This document shows, piece by piece, positions 25,923-34,642 of a stretch of DNA of 64,000 bases (position 1 is its first letter; every line of letters begins with the position of its first letter). Position numbers and translations under genes: made by a program. Source of the stretch: Flavobacterium pisciphilum (GTDB lineage Bacteria; Bacteroidota; Bacteroidia; Flavobacteriales; Flavobacteriaceae); contig NZ_JAJJMO010000001.1 in assembly GCF_020905345.1 (NCBI RefSeq), forward strand, positions 186,001 through 250,000, read 5' to 3'. Below the pieces are notes generated by a model. That model did not search any database. It had not been told where the DNA came from and saw only the letters and a list, made by a program, of their open reading frames with translations.

Positions 25923-26485
25923 TTACCTTCTATTTTTCATTATCACATCCCTACTTACAACTATATATTTAGGAAAATAATCATCCCTTGAAGTCTCATA
26001 ACCATTTAAATAAAAGTAATATGAAATAGTCATAATTTCACCTGAAGATTTTTTTTCTTTAGAATTAAGAATATAAAAATCTTTTCTAGATTCATCCTTT
26101 TTTACATACTTTTAAAAAAAGCATCAAAATTTAATTGCCCATATTCCATCTCAAGTTCCTTATTAATTTTAAACGATTTATAAGGAATCTTATTAAAAAA
26201 ACTTTTTTTTACCCTCTTTTTCTCATTTAAAACATTTGATAAAAAAATATTATAATTTTTAAATTCATCTTTATAATGATTGACATAAACATAATTCAGA
26301 TAATCTGCATTTGTTACAATTATTTCATCATTATCTGACAAAACAAAAAGATTTAAAGTTCCATATCTAGAAGGTATTTCATAGCTTCCTTCTGATAATT
26401 TGCTAATATTGCTATCGGATATTATTTCTTTCTTTTTTGTACAAGAAAAAAATAATACTACTATAATTATAAATAAATGTTTCAT
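25923..26485 (-). pseudogene. Frameshifted lipoprotein gene
   Basis: The first frame (ATG 26485, lipobox FFSC near residue 15) encodes 127 residues and ends FDAFFKSM at a stop at 26102. Directly after a homopolymeric T/A run (about 26110-26116) another frame continues with sensible protein sequence: KKYVKKDESRKDFYILNS, then GEIMTISYYFYLNGYETS and PKYIVVSRDVIM, to a stop at 25923-25925. Joining the two gives about 187 residues with no gap, so a one-base indel in the run is the simplest explanation (true mutation, phase variation or sequencing error). Function unknown; it sits in a row of small exported proteins. Confidence 0.65.
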
Positions 26486-26487
26486 TT

Positions 26488-26859
26488 CTATTCTAAATTG
26501 AAATCTGTTGCTTTATTTGGTTTTAAATCGAAGTCAATTATATTTTTTTCATTTACAATATCATCTGATTTATAACCAGTCTGATATCCATCACTATAAA
26601 CTTTCACTTCAATATAAGCTCCTTTCTCAAAATTACATTTATAAAAACCATCTTTACTTGCAATTATAAATATTGAATCCTTACCCGTGTAACTACCATC
26701 AGGAGTTTTACCATAGCTCCAGCAAACAATTGAAACTTCAGCATTTCCAATCGGTTTTTTAGATAAACCGTCTTTAATTGTTCCTTGAATTTGAATATTT
26801 CCCACATCATTGTAGCAAGATGCAAATATAAAAATGATAATTATAGCTAAGTATTTCAT
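26488..26859 (-). CDS. Small lipoprotein with carboxypeptidase-regulatory-like (Ig-like) domain
   Basis: The 123-residue lipoprotein has a signal peptide with lipobox FASC near residue 15. It carries a beta-sandwich pattern of the carboxypeptidase-D-regulatory-like family: IQGTIKDGLSKKPIGNAEVS, then ASKDGFYKCNF and YIEVKVYSDGYQTG. It ends two bases before the next start, so it is co-transcribed with the frameshifted lipoprotein. It is probably a surface or periplasmic binding or structural lipoprotein; an immunity role is possible but not shown. Confidence 0.68.
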   Translation of the reverse strand: MKYLAIIIIFIFASCYNDVGNIQIQGTIKDGLSKKPIGNAEVSIVCWSYGKTPDGSYTGKDSIFIIASKDGFYKCNFEKGAYIEVKVYSDGYQTGYKSDDIVNEKNIIDFDLKPNKATDFNLE

Positions 26860-26882
26860 TTATTTTAACAGAGAATATTTTT

Positions 26883-27422
26883 TTAAATCCTTTTTGTGCT
26901 AATGATGTATCCTAATTTATAAATAAATTTATTTTTACTTAAGTTGTATAAATATGTCTTTTGATTTTTTTCATAAAAACCATCAAATCCAAAAAAAATA
27001 TTTTCTTTCCAACCTTCAAAATATTTATTGGCTAGCTTTTTATTTTTAAAATTTAATAAACCAATATAAATAATAGTGTCATTTGATTTGTCTATAAATC
27101 CAGCATACTGTCTATTATACTTTAAGAATTTCTTCTTAACATTTAAAGGTTTCTTAAATTTTACATTAAATTTTGATTTATCTATATTAAAACTATCCAA
27201 GACATTAGCTTCGTACTCATAATAATTGTTTAATAAGTGTGTTTCTGTCTTTTTTATATCATCCATTGTTGGTGTATACCCTTTTTTGTAATTAGGCTCT
27301 ACAAAAGGATATTTTATACTTTTATCAAAAATAACACCTTCTCCATTGTAATAATCTTCAAGTTTAATTACTGTAGAATTCTCAATAATAAATGCTAATA
27401 GTAATATTGCTATATATTTCAT
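26883..27422 (-). CDS. Small exported protein of unknown function
   Basis: The 179-residue product begins with a hydrophobic segment MKYIAILLLAFIIENSTVIK that could be a signal peptide. The rest is charged and Lys/Tyr/Asn-rich with no recognisable domain. It begins 54 bases after the stop of the MORN-repeat gene and stops 23 bases before the next lipoprotein start. It shares the same N-terminal MKYIAI pattern as its neighbours, suggesting signal-peptide homology within this cluster. I do not recognise it. Confidence 0.6.
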   Translation of the reverse strand: MKYIAILLLAFIIENSTVIKLEDYYNGEGVIFDKSIKYPFVEPNYKKGYTPTMDDIKKTETHLLNNYYEYEANVLDSFNIDKSKFNVKFKKPLNVKKKFLKYNRQYAGFIDKSNDTIIYIGLLNFKNKKLANKYFEGWKENIFFGFDGFYEKNQKTYLYNLSKNKFIYKLGYIISTKRI

Positions 27423-27476
27423 ATTATTAGTATTTAAATGGTAGAATCGCTGTTGTTGCGCATGACTTAATAATAT

Positions 27477-28256
27477 TTAATTTACTTTGACTTTAAAAGA
27501 AATAGTATCATTTATAATTGGAGTAACTTTATCATGAAATTTATACTGAACAATAGCTTTAATTGTATTTATTCCCTTTTTTGTTAAAATTTCTTCAACC
27601 TCGACCCCAACTGGTATCTTTTCTACAATAGTTCTTTTAACTTTTGAATTATCAACATCAATATTTTCTACTTTGAAACTTCGTGTTGTATTAGGAATTT
27701 TAGCCACTAAATACTTATACTTTAAAATATCTCCTACCTTTAAAACTTGTTCAGTCTTAGTATTAAACTCATTTTTATGATTAAATTTATATTGATAGAT
27801 TTCTAATATAGTATGACCATCAAACCTCTTTGGTCCTTTCTCATCAAAACTAATAATAAATGAAGATTTTCCAAAATCATCATACATAATATAACTTTCG
27901 ATCATACCATTTCGATCATAGTATGTACCTTCTTCTATAATTTCTGGGTTTTTATGATAAACAATGGATTCAATTTTCCCATTATCATAGTAGTTAATTG
28001 TTTTCCCTTTAATATGACCATCTATAAAATTTCCTTCAGATATTTTATTTCCCTGTTCATTAAAGTACATATACTTGCCTTGAAGTATGGTATCTCCATT
28101 TTTAATTATAAATTCAATTGAAGTAGTTCTTTTTGTTTTTGGGTCATACTTTTTTAAAACATGTACTTTTTCATCCTTTAAAAAAAAGAATAAAATTATA
28201 AAGCCTAATATTATAACTAGTAAAATTGAAACTACTACTTTATATCTATTTTTCAT
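27477..28256 (-). CDS. MORN-variant-repeat protein (YwqK-like) with membrane anchor
   Basis: The 259-residue protein has an N-terminal membrane helix (about residues 8-27, VVVSILLVIILGFIILFFFL). Several MORN-variant repeats follow: GKYMYFNEQGNKISEGNFID, GKTINYYDNGKIESIVYH and EGTYYDRNGMIESYIMYD. The C-terminal half is an uncharacterised beta-rich domain. YwqK-type repeats occur in immunity proteins for polymorphic toxins, which agrees with its place at the head of the array. The start is two bases after the stop of the small ORF upstream. Confidence 0.7.
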   Translation of the reverse strand: MKNRYKVVVSILLVIILGFIILFFFLKDEKVHVLKKYDPKTKRTTSIEFIIKNGDTILQGKYMYFNEQGNKISEGNFIDGHIKGKTINYYDNGKIESIVYHKNPEIIEEGTYYDRNGMIESYIMYDDFGKSSFIISFDEKGPKRFDGHTILEIYQYKFNHKNEFNTKTEQVLKVGDILKYKYLVAKIPNTTRSFKVENIDVDNSKVKRTIVEKIPVGVEVEEILTKKGINTIKAIVQYKFHDKVTPIINDTISFKVKVN

Positions 28257-28258
28257 TA

Positions 28259-28453
28259 TTACTTCTTCTTTTGTTGCGTTTCATAAATATCTCTTCTAAC
28301 CCAAGTGAAGTTTTGATTAACATTATTAGACATTTTGCCTAATACATTATAGAAATCAATATTTTCTAATTTGATAATAGCTTTATTTCCATCACCAAAT
28401 AAAAGAACAGGAATACCTTCAATATATGATATCCTTAGTATTTTATCCGTCAT
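28259..28453 (-). CDS. Small hypothetical protein upstream of MORN-repeat gene
   Basis: This 64-residue frame starts at ATG 28453 with an in-frame stop close upstream, so it is not a cut-off extension. It has no signal peptide or known motif. It ends two bases before the next gene start, which supports translational coupling. It may be a fragment of a cassette or a real small protein. Confidence 0.45.
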   Translation of the reverse strand: MTDKILRISYIEGIPVLLFGDGNKAIIKLENIDFYNVLGKMSNNVNQNFTWVRRDIYETQQKKK

Positions 28454-28631
28454 AATACATTTACTTTTTTAGATAATTAAATCCGTTTTTTTGCATGAAG
28501 CAATATTTTTTTTGAAGTAAAAATACTATTTAATTGATTAAAAGATTTTAAGATGTATATTCTATTTTTAATTTATAGCTATTTCAATTTCCCAACCATA
28601 AAACCACTTTTCTTTTAAAATAAGTAAACAA

Positions 28632-28662
28632 AAAAAGAGCCATCATTAGGATGGCTCTTTTT
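28632..28662. terminator. Terminator of the cobalamin-uptake operon
   Basis: Arms AAAAAGAGCCAT and ATGGCTCTTTTT with a short loop. It lies 20 bases past the stop of the DUF4465 gene on the minus strand. Confidence 0.9.
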
Positions 28663-28681
28663 GCATTGAAATTGATCTATT

Positions 28682-29626
28682 TTAGTTTACTCGTTTTACC
28701 GAAAGCTTGTCTAAGCAAAAATAGGCAGCTGTATTCATTCCGTAAATTGGGTGTGAATCTGAAGAATACATTTGGAAAATTAGGTATTTAACTGCTCCTA
28801 AATTCTGAAGGTTAGTTGTATTAACATTTTTCCAACCCGTTGGCATCACTAAAGAAGATCCTGTATAATCTGCTAATGAATGTACAATTGGCGCTGAGAT
28901 GATTCCGTTTTGGTTTACTCCATAAATCAATAATTCAAAACGATCTCCTTGATTAAATGGTTGTGCAAAACCGTCTCCATACAAACAACCATAATAAGGC
29001 CATGGATGCATATTTATTTTTAATCCTTTAACGTCATACAATCCTGTGTCTCCAATTTTTACCCAGTTTGAAAAACTAGATTCACTAAAGGTAGTACCAG
29101 CTGGATTTTTAGGATCTTGGTAACTTGACCAATACGCTACTATATAAGGATCGCCCGGTGTACCTGGGCTTCCTGGAGTTGTTGTAGAAGATGTACCAAA
29201 ACCACTTCCTGCCATAGCTCCCCATTGGTTAGGTACCCATCCATTAGATCCTCCAGTTCCTGCACCAGAACCATAATTTGTAATATCATTTACATTTGAT
29301 ACTATAAAACCATCCCAATAATTATAACCAGACGATACTGCAGTATGCGAAAATGTAAAGATATCTACGTTTAATTTTGTATTCGAAACATAGGTGTTTT
29401 CCCAATATTTACCGCCTGTTGTTGTGATTCCGTTGGCTAGTAATCCACTAGTAAGATTAAGGGTTGTAGTAGTTCCTATTCCTGGATCTGCAACAATTCT
29501 TTTTGTTAAGTTGGTAGAATTTACAGTTGCATTTGCACCACCATTAATTACTTGGTCGTCTTCGCTGCTACAAGACGAAAGTCCTAAAAGCAAACCTACT
29601 GTCAAAAAATAAAGTACTTTTTTCAT
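28682..29626 (-). CDS. DUF4465 family lipoprotein, cobalamin-locus surface protein
   Basis: The 314-residue lipoprotein has lipobox LSSC near residue 19 followed by SSEDD, a surface-export-type signal. The fold is a beta-rich domain of the DUF4465 type: GKYWENTYVSNTKLNVDIFT, WDGFIVSNVNDIT, YIVAYWSSYQD and a terminal LDKLSVKRVN. It is last in the B12-riboswitch operon, where DUF4465-type proteins are frequent. Surface cobalamin-binding lipoproteins (BtuH type) are known from gut Bacteroidota B12 loci; whether this is functionally the same is inference. It should sit on the outer membrane and help capture corrinoids or a carrier. Confidence 0.8.
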   Translation of the reverse strand: MKKVLYFLTVGLLLGLSSCSSEDDQVINGGANATVNSTNLTKRIVADPGIGTTTTLNLTSGLLANGITTTGGKYWENTYVSNTKLNVDIFTFSHTAVSSGYNYWDGFIVSNVNDITNYGSGAGTGGSNGWVPNQWGAMAGSGFGTSSTTTPGSPGTPGDPYIVAYWSSYQDPKNPAGTTFSESSFSNWVKIGDTGLYDVKGLKINMHPWPYYGCLYGDGFAQPFNQGDRFELLIYGVNQNGIISAPIVHSLADYTGSSLVMPTGWKNVNTTNLQNLGAVKYLIFQMYSSDSHPIYGMNTAAYFCLDKLSVKRVN

Positions 29627-29677
29627 TATATATAAAATTTAGGGTTAATATTCTTTTACTATAAAAATGATTCTTAA

Positions 29678-30901
29678 TTATTTTGTCTTGACAAAATTGA
29701 TGTCTTCAGCTTTTTCAAAATAATTTGTTAGTGATCCTGATGAACCTAGTTCAACGAATGTTGATACATATACTTTTACAAAATCAATCCCTGCTAAATG
29801 GACTTTTTTTCCGTTTGCATCTACAGCCCAGCTAATATCTATTGAAGAATCTTTTATTCCGCCATACCCCCATTCAAAGGTGCCTACATTAAAGTTTATG
29901 CCTTCCCCATCACTAATATCTTTTACTGGTATATACAATTTTGTACCTTTAAGCGTATAAGAATTCTCTACCCATTGTGGGTAATAATCAGAATATTTTC
30001 CTCTGTTTGTTTTTGTAATGGTACCCGATGTATTCTTGTTATCTGTCCATTTAATATATTCTTTATCAAACTGCCAGTCTGCTGTGCCAGCTACAGGTGT
30101 TTTATTTGGATCTGGTTTAAAATAGGTGACTTCGTAGTTTTTAATAGTTGTTGATTTATTGTGTTCACTCCCAGCTATTTCATACCATTCATTTTCGTCT
30201 GCCACTCCATTTTTGTTTTTGTCGTACGCAACATAAATACTAACAGGTGATAAATTTGTACTACTAGCCGTATTCATTTTAATTATAAAATCACGTTTAC
30301 CGTAGGCATTTATTACAGTATGGTCAAAGCCTGCTACAATATAACCTCCAAATGTGCCCAGTGGAACAGCAGATTCGTCTTCAAGATTTAATTTTACCTG
30401 TTCTAAAACTTCTGCTTTAGTAGTAAAGGCATAATCATCCATAGTTGGGTATGGAGATGGTAAATAATCAATAATCGATAATGCTTTTGAATTATAAGAA
30501 AGTCCAGTTTCGGAAACTGTAACTTTAGTACTGGCTTGCTTTATAACTTTAGCCAATGTTACTGTAAGATCTACATTGTAGTCACCTGCTTTTGGCATTA
30601 TAAAATTTAAAGTTTTAGTATCGCCAATGATAGAATCTTTAGCAACTCCATCTTTTCCAGATACTTTTACTGTCCATTTGTATTGTGCAACAGTATTATT
30701 TGCATTTTCTATAGTTACTTCAGGGTCTATTACAGCTACTTTATATCTAGTTGTTGCAAAACTTGGTTCTAATTTTAAAGCTAAAGAAGCCTCTAAAACG
30801 GGTTCAGGTGCAACTGTTTCTGGTTTTGAATCATCATTACTACAGCAATATAAGGCGCTAATAACCACTATACACAAGCTGTATTTTATATACTTATTCA
30901 T
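29678..30901 (-). CDS. Cobalamin-operon surface lipoprotein, paralogue 1 (PKD-like plus conserved C-terminal domain)
   Basis: The 407-residue lipoprotein has lipobox YCC near residue 20 followed by SNDDSKPE. Residues about 40-130 form a PKD-like Ig domain. From about 140 on comes the domain shared by all three paralogues: IIDYLPSPYPTMDDY, GGYIVAGFDHTVINAYGKRD, and an acidic loop DKNKNGVADENEWYEIAGS resembling an EF-hand/thrombospondin calcium loop. KNYEVTYFKPDPN and DISWAVDANGKKVHLAGIDF follow. It lies between the DUF4465 gene and paralogue 2 (5-base gap). Probably a surface accessory of the BtuB receptor; the ligand is unproven. Confidence 0.78.
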   Translation of the reverse strand: MNKYIKYSLCIVVISALYCCSNDDSKPETVAPEPVLEASLALKLEPSFATTRYKVAVIDPEVTIENANNTVAQYKWTVKVSGKDGVAKDSIIGDTKTLNFIMPKAGDYNVDLTVTLAKVIKQASTKVTVSETGLSYNSKALSIIDYLPSPYPTMDDYAFTTKAEVLEQVKLNLEDESAVPLGTFGGYIVAGFDHTVINAYGKRDFIIKMNTASSTNLSPVSIYVAYDKNKNGVADENEWYEIAGSEHNKSTTIKNYEVTYFKPDPNKTPVAGTADWQFDKEYIKWTDNKNTSGTITKTNRGKYSDYYPQWVENSYTLKGTKLYIPVKDISDGEGINFNVGTFEWGYGGIKDSSIDISWAVDANGKKVHLAGIDFVKVYVSTFVELGSSGSLTNYFEKAEDINFVKTK

Positions 30902-30906
30902 AATTC

Positions 30907-32148
30907 TTATTCTTTTATTTTTCTTAGATTATATTTCTTTACTATATGAAGATCAGCTGCTCCAGAGAATTTGGTTGCCATTGATGACTGCTGATGACAA
31001 AGTCCCATTGGTTCGCTTACACAGTTAACAATTTTTATAAAATTTATACCGGGAAGATTTGCTTTATTTCCGTTTTTGTCTACAGCCCAATCGATATCAA
31101 TATCTGGATTTACTGCATTGGCATATCCCCATTCTGGAGCATTATAATTCCATAGTGTCGTTTGTCCAGCTCTTGCAGGTTGGAAATTTACATTTAGTTT
31201 AAGGCCTTCATAAACAGCTGTATTTTGAGTTGCCCATGATGGATAATACTCTTTTTTACCTTTTGATCTAGGCAAGTAGTAAGTTTCTCCCTGATTATTT
31301 TCGCATAATAAGTGCTCACGATCTAAGAAAGGATCATTTGGACCGCTTACAACAACTGGTTTTCCTGCTGCTGGTTTGTTGTAAGTGATTTTAAAATTCT
31401 TTATTGTATTCTCTTTAGTATGCTGGCTACCTATTATTTCATACCACTCATCATCATCTGGCTTTCCATTTCCGTTTTTATCGTAGGCAACATATATTAA
31501 TCCAGGTGCAGGCGGATTGCCTTTGTCGGTTAAATTACCTCCATAGATTCTTAAATCTTTTTCTCCTGCTATGTTAACAACAGTATGGTCAAATCCAACA
31601 ATAATTGATCCTCCAAAACCTCCTAAGTCGATTGGATAACCTACATTAGTTTCGTTTATTCTCCCTAATGCTATTCTTACAACATCTTCTTTTGTATAAC
31701 CTGCTTTAAATAAATCATTGGCAAACGCACCCGGAGCAGGATTAAAATCATAAATACTGGTTATGTATGGATTGTAGTTTTTGGTCTCATTAGTAACATT
31801 TATGACTGTTTTTTTACTTCCTTTTTTTCCATCTGCCGAAACATTCAATGTTAGTTCGTAGGTACCTGAGTATAGTGCTATGAACCTTAAATCTTTAGTT
31901 TTTCCAATTATAGAATCTGTAGTTGCATTGACAGGATTTTTTGTCATCACCCATTCAAAAGTTGGATTGCTTTTAGTAGTTGAACTACTTATATCTAATA
32001 CACTAAATGTACTTATATCATGTTTTTCTTTAAGTGTAATTTCTGTGGATTGTATATTCCCTTCTTCTGATTTAGCATCATCATCATTGCTGCTACATCC
32101 TATAACTAGGAAAGCAATGAATAACAAATGAGTAAAGTTTTTTTTCAT
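30907..32148 (-). CDS. Cobalamin-operon surface lipoprotein, paralogue 2
   Basis: The 413-residue lipoprotein has lipobox IGC near residue 18 followed by SSNDDDAKSEE. The layout is the same as its neighbours: PKD-like domain, then DFNPAPGAFANDLFKAGY, GGFGGSIIVGFDHTVVNIAG, the acidic loop DKNGNGKPDDDEWYEIIGS and DIDWAVDKNGNKANLPGINF. The loop may bind calcium. Clear divergence among the three copies argues for an old triplication rather than recent duplication. It is co-transcribed within the riboswitch operon. Confidence 0.78.
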   Translation of the reverse strand: MKKNFTHLLFIAFLVIGCSSNDDDAKSEEGNIQSTEITLKEKHDISTFSVLDISSSTTKSNPTFEWVMTKNPVNATTDSIIGKTKDLRFIALYSGTYELTLNVSADGKKGSKKTVINVTNETKNYNPYITSIYDFNPAPGAFANDLFKAGYTKEDVVRIALGRINETNVGYPIDLGGFGGSIIVGFDHTVVNIAGEKDLRIYGGNLTDKGNPPAPGLIYVAYDKNGNGKPDDDEWYEIIGSQHTKENTIKNFKITYNKPAAGKPVVVSGPNDPFLDREHLLCENNQGETYYLPRSKGKKEYYPSWATQNTAVYEGLKLNVNFQPARAGQTTLWNYNAPEWGYANAVNPDIDIDWAVDKNGNKANLPGINFIKIVNCVSEPMGLCHQQSSMATKFSGAADLHIVKKYNLRKIKE

Positions 32149-32188
32149 GGTTTTGATGTAATAATTTTAATTTAACGTACTATTTAAT

Positions 32189-33484
32189 TTATGGTCTGGT
32201 AGGAATGTTTTCACCCAAAAGATGTAAGTCTGTAGCTCCCATTATTTCGGTAGATGTTTCACCAAGCCATCCTGCTTGCTGATTAAGTCCATTGTAAACT
32301 TTTACAAAATCAATTCCCGGAAGGTGGATTTTGTTTCCGTTTTTATCTATTGCCCAATCAATATCTATTGCCGAATCGTTATCATTGTTAGGGGCATTAT
32401 CTGCATATCCGTATAAAAATGCATATTGAACAAAATAGCTTCCTGTTCCGCTTTCGTCAATGGCATTGTCCGGTAGTCTAGTGCCTTTAAAAGTAATTTT
32501 ATCTTGATCTTTAAGCCATTTTGGCCAGTAGTCTAATGAATGGTTATAAGCATTATTTTGTGCTAAATAACCCGTTTTACCTTGATTGTCTTTCCATAAT
32601 ATGTATTCCATATCTGTAAAAAGCACTGTGCCTGTGCCTCCACCCGGAACTGGCACTTTGTTGGGATCAGGTCTGTAATAAGTGATTTCATAATTTTTGA
32701 TGGTTTTTTCCATTTTATGCCCACCACCTTCTATCTCGTACCATTCATCATCTGGAAGTCCATTTTTGTTTTTGTCGTACGACACCATTATAACTCCTGC
32801 TTCACTGCTTCCGCCACGCATGGTTTGATTTGGATTGGGATTTGCCTCTGCCCAAAAAGCATTGCCTAAAACTCTAAAATCACGTTTGCCTTTTACATTA
32901 GCAATAGTATGATCAAACCCAAAAACAATATAACCTCCAAATGCCCCAAGCGAAATTAGATCTCCATTTTTCTTCGCTAGATAACTGTTGGCTCTAGTTA
33001 AAATTTTATCATAGCTTTCGCCATCATTGGCTATTGGTAAATCGTTTATGAATTGCCCAGGAGCTGGTTTAAAATCAAATACTTTGGCTATAAAGGTTTT
33101 GTATTCTTTCGCTTCTTTGCTTACAAATACTTTAACCTTTTGTGTTTGCGTAGCTCCTTTATCATTTATAACTACTGCCAGTTCGTAAATTCCAATTTCT
33201 GTTGCTACAAATAAGGCTTCTTTTGCAGAAGTATTTGCTAGAGAATAATTATCTGATGCAGCTGTTGTTACACTCCAACTATATGTTGCATCGGCGCTTA
33301 CCGTACTGTTTGTTGTTACAGCTACTATGGTGGCTCTTTGAGCATTAAACTCGTTGTTTCCAATATTACCTGTTGGAGGATTTTTATCATCAGAACTTTC
33401 GTCACTGCTAGAACAATTAGTCACTAGAACTCCTATAAATAAAAGCAATAGCATTCTAAAGTGTTTTGTTATTTTATTATTCAT
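32189..33484 (-). CDS. Cobalamin-operon surface lipoprotein, paralogue 3
   Basis: This is the longest of the three paralogues (431 residues), with lipobox TNC near residue 24 followed by SSSDESSDD. It has a PKD-like N-terminal domain, DFKPAPGQFINDLPIANDGE, GAFGGYIVFGFDHTIANVKG, the acidic loop DKNKNGLPDDEWYEIEGG, and DIDWAIDKNGNKIHLPGIDF. It starts 12 bases after the BtuG-like gene, the closest of the three to the receptor genes. Probably a surface-exposed accessory protein for corrinoid uptake. Confidence 0.78.
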   Translation of the reverse strand: MNNKITKHFRMLLLLFIGVLVTNCSSSDESSDDKNPPTGNIGNNEFNAQRATIVAVTTNSTVSADATYSWSVTTAASDNYSLANTSAKEALFVATEIGIYELAVVINDKGATQTQKVKVFVSKEAKEYKTFIAKVFDFKPAPGQFINDLPIANDGESYDKILTRANSYLAKKNGDLISLGAFGGYIVFGFDHTIANVKGKRDFRVLGNAFWAEANPNPNQTMRGGSSEAGVIMVSYDKNKNGLPDDEWYEIEGGGHKMEKTIKNYEITYYRPDPNKVPVPGGGTGTVLFTDMEYILWKDNQGKTGYLAQNNAYNHSLDYWPKWLKDQDKITFKGTRLPDNAIDESGTGSYFVQYAFLYGYADNAPNNDNDSAIDIDWAIDKNGNKIHLPGIDFVKVYNGLNQQAGWLGETSTEIMGATDLHLLGENIPTRP

Positions 33485-33496
33485 GGTATTGTTATT

Positions 33497-34642
33497 TTAT
33501 TTTTTGGTTATAAAAGCAATATGTGCCGGAATATTTCCCGCAGTAGTCTTCCATTTTAATTTTCCTTCAGGAGTAAAACAGTAGATGTAACCTGTTACGA
33601 CATAATTTTGCGCATCGGTTATATATATTTCTTTTGTTTCAGGATTTACTTGTAGCCCATAAGGAATCATTATTTGCTTGTCTGTACCGTCTGTGATTAT
33701 CTTATCGCTAATTATTTTTTTTGTTTTTGTATCTAATATTCCATAGCTCACCTTATTGCTATTGGTGAGGTAGCTCCAAGACACACTGTAGTAATAGAGT
33801 AAATCATCTACTAGGCACATTCCTAAAACCGGAATATCTAGTTGTTGTTTCTTCTCATCTGTTTTTGTGTCTATTACAAAAAGGTTTGATGGTGTATTGT
33901 AATAATCGCCTCTAGAGCTAACATAAATATCACCTCTACTGTCTATTTGCATACTATAGAGATTGATGCCTACATCTATTTTTTTTATTTCAGTAAAAGT
34001 TTCAAGGTCGATTACAGATACAGTTCTGTCGTAATTAGGCACTCTATATCCACCTGAATTTGCAACATATAATTTCCCGTTATGCACCACCATTTGTTCA
34101 GGCTGATACCCAACGTTTACTTTTCGTTTGATTTCCAATGATGTTGTGTCAATCTCGGCTACAAAGCCTATCTCCGCATTTGGATTAATAGCTACAGGGC
34201 CTGAGTATGAACTTACGTATGCCTTGTTTTTATAGAAAGTTATATAACGACAATTGGGAATGTCAATTTTTTTTATGCGCTTTGTAGTCCATTTATCTAC
34301 TACTTCAACCTTATTAGAGCAATTGATTACAGCATAAACCTTATTGCCATATATTTTTATATCGTTACCTACATCGCCTAGCTCTTTTACAACTGTTGGG
34401 TTACGTTCAGAATAAACATCGGTTGTATAATTTCCAGTTCGGTAATTAAACACATCAATGCTTGCTCTGTTCATTCCCATATTACCCTCATTAAGAAGGT
34501 AAAAACCTTCTATATTGCCATCGCTTCTTGGAGCAGCAACACTTTTGTCTGAGGACAGAAAAATAACTTCATCTTCTCTACAAGAAACAAAGGCAAGAGC
34601 TATAAATAAGCCTAATACTAATTTTGTTGTTATCTTTTTCAT
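33497..34642 (-). CDS. BtuG-like YncE/DUF5074 beta-propeller surface lipoprotein
   Basis: The 381-residue lipoprotein has lipobox VSC near residue 20 followed by REDEVI. The body has repeating YVTN/YncE-type beta-propeller blades (GNKVYAVINCSNKVEVVDK, HNGKLYVANSGGYRV, DYNTPSN-like repeats). It starts with the LLNEGNMGMNRASIDVFNY motif of DUF5074 propellers. Its start overlaps the BtuB-like receptor gene by four bases. In Bacteroides, BtuG propellers bind B12 with very high affinity and cap BtuB; the riboswitch and gene order support the same role here. Residue-level proof of cobalamin binding is not visible. Confidence 0.85.
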   Translation of the reverse strand: MKKITTKLVLGLFIALAFVSCREDEVIFLSSDKSVAAPRSDGNIEGFYLLNEGNMGMNRASIDVFNYRTGNYTTDVYSERNPTVVKELGDVGNDIKIYGNKVYAVINCSNKVEVVDKWTTKRIKKIDIPNCRYITFYKNKAYVSSYSGPVAINPNAEIGFVAEIDTTSLEIKRKVNVGYQPEQMVVHNGKLYVANSGGYRVPNYDRTVSVIDLETFTEIKKIDVGINLYSMQIDSRGDIYVSSRGDYYNTPSNLFVIDTKTDEKKQQLDIPVLGMCLVDDLLYYYSVSWSYLTNSNKVSYGILDTKTKKIISDKIITDGTDKQIMIPYGLQVNPETKEIYITDAQNYVVTGYIYCFTPEGKLKWKTTAGNIPAHIAFITKK

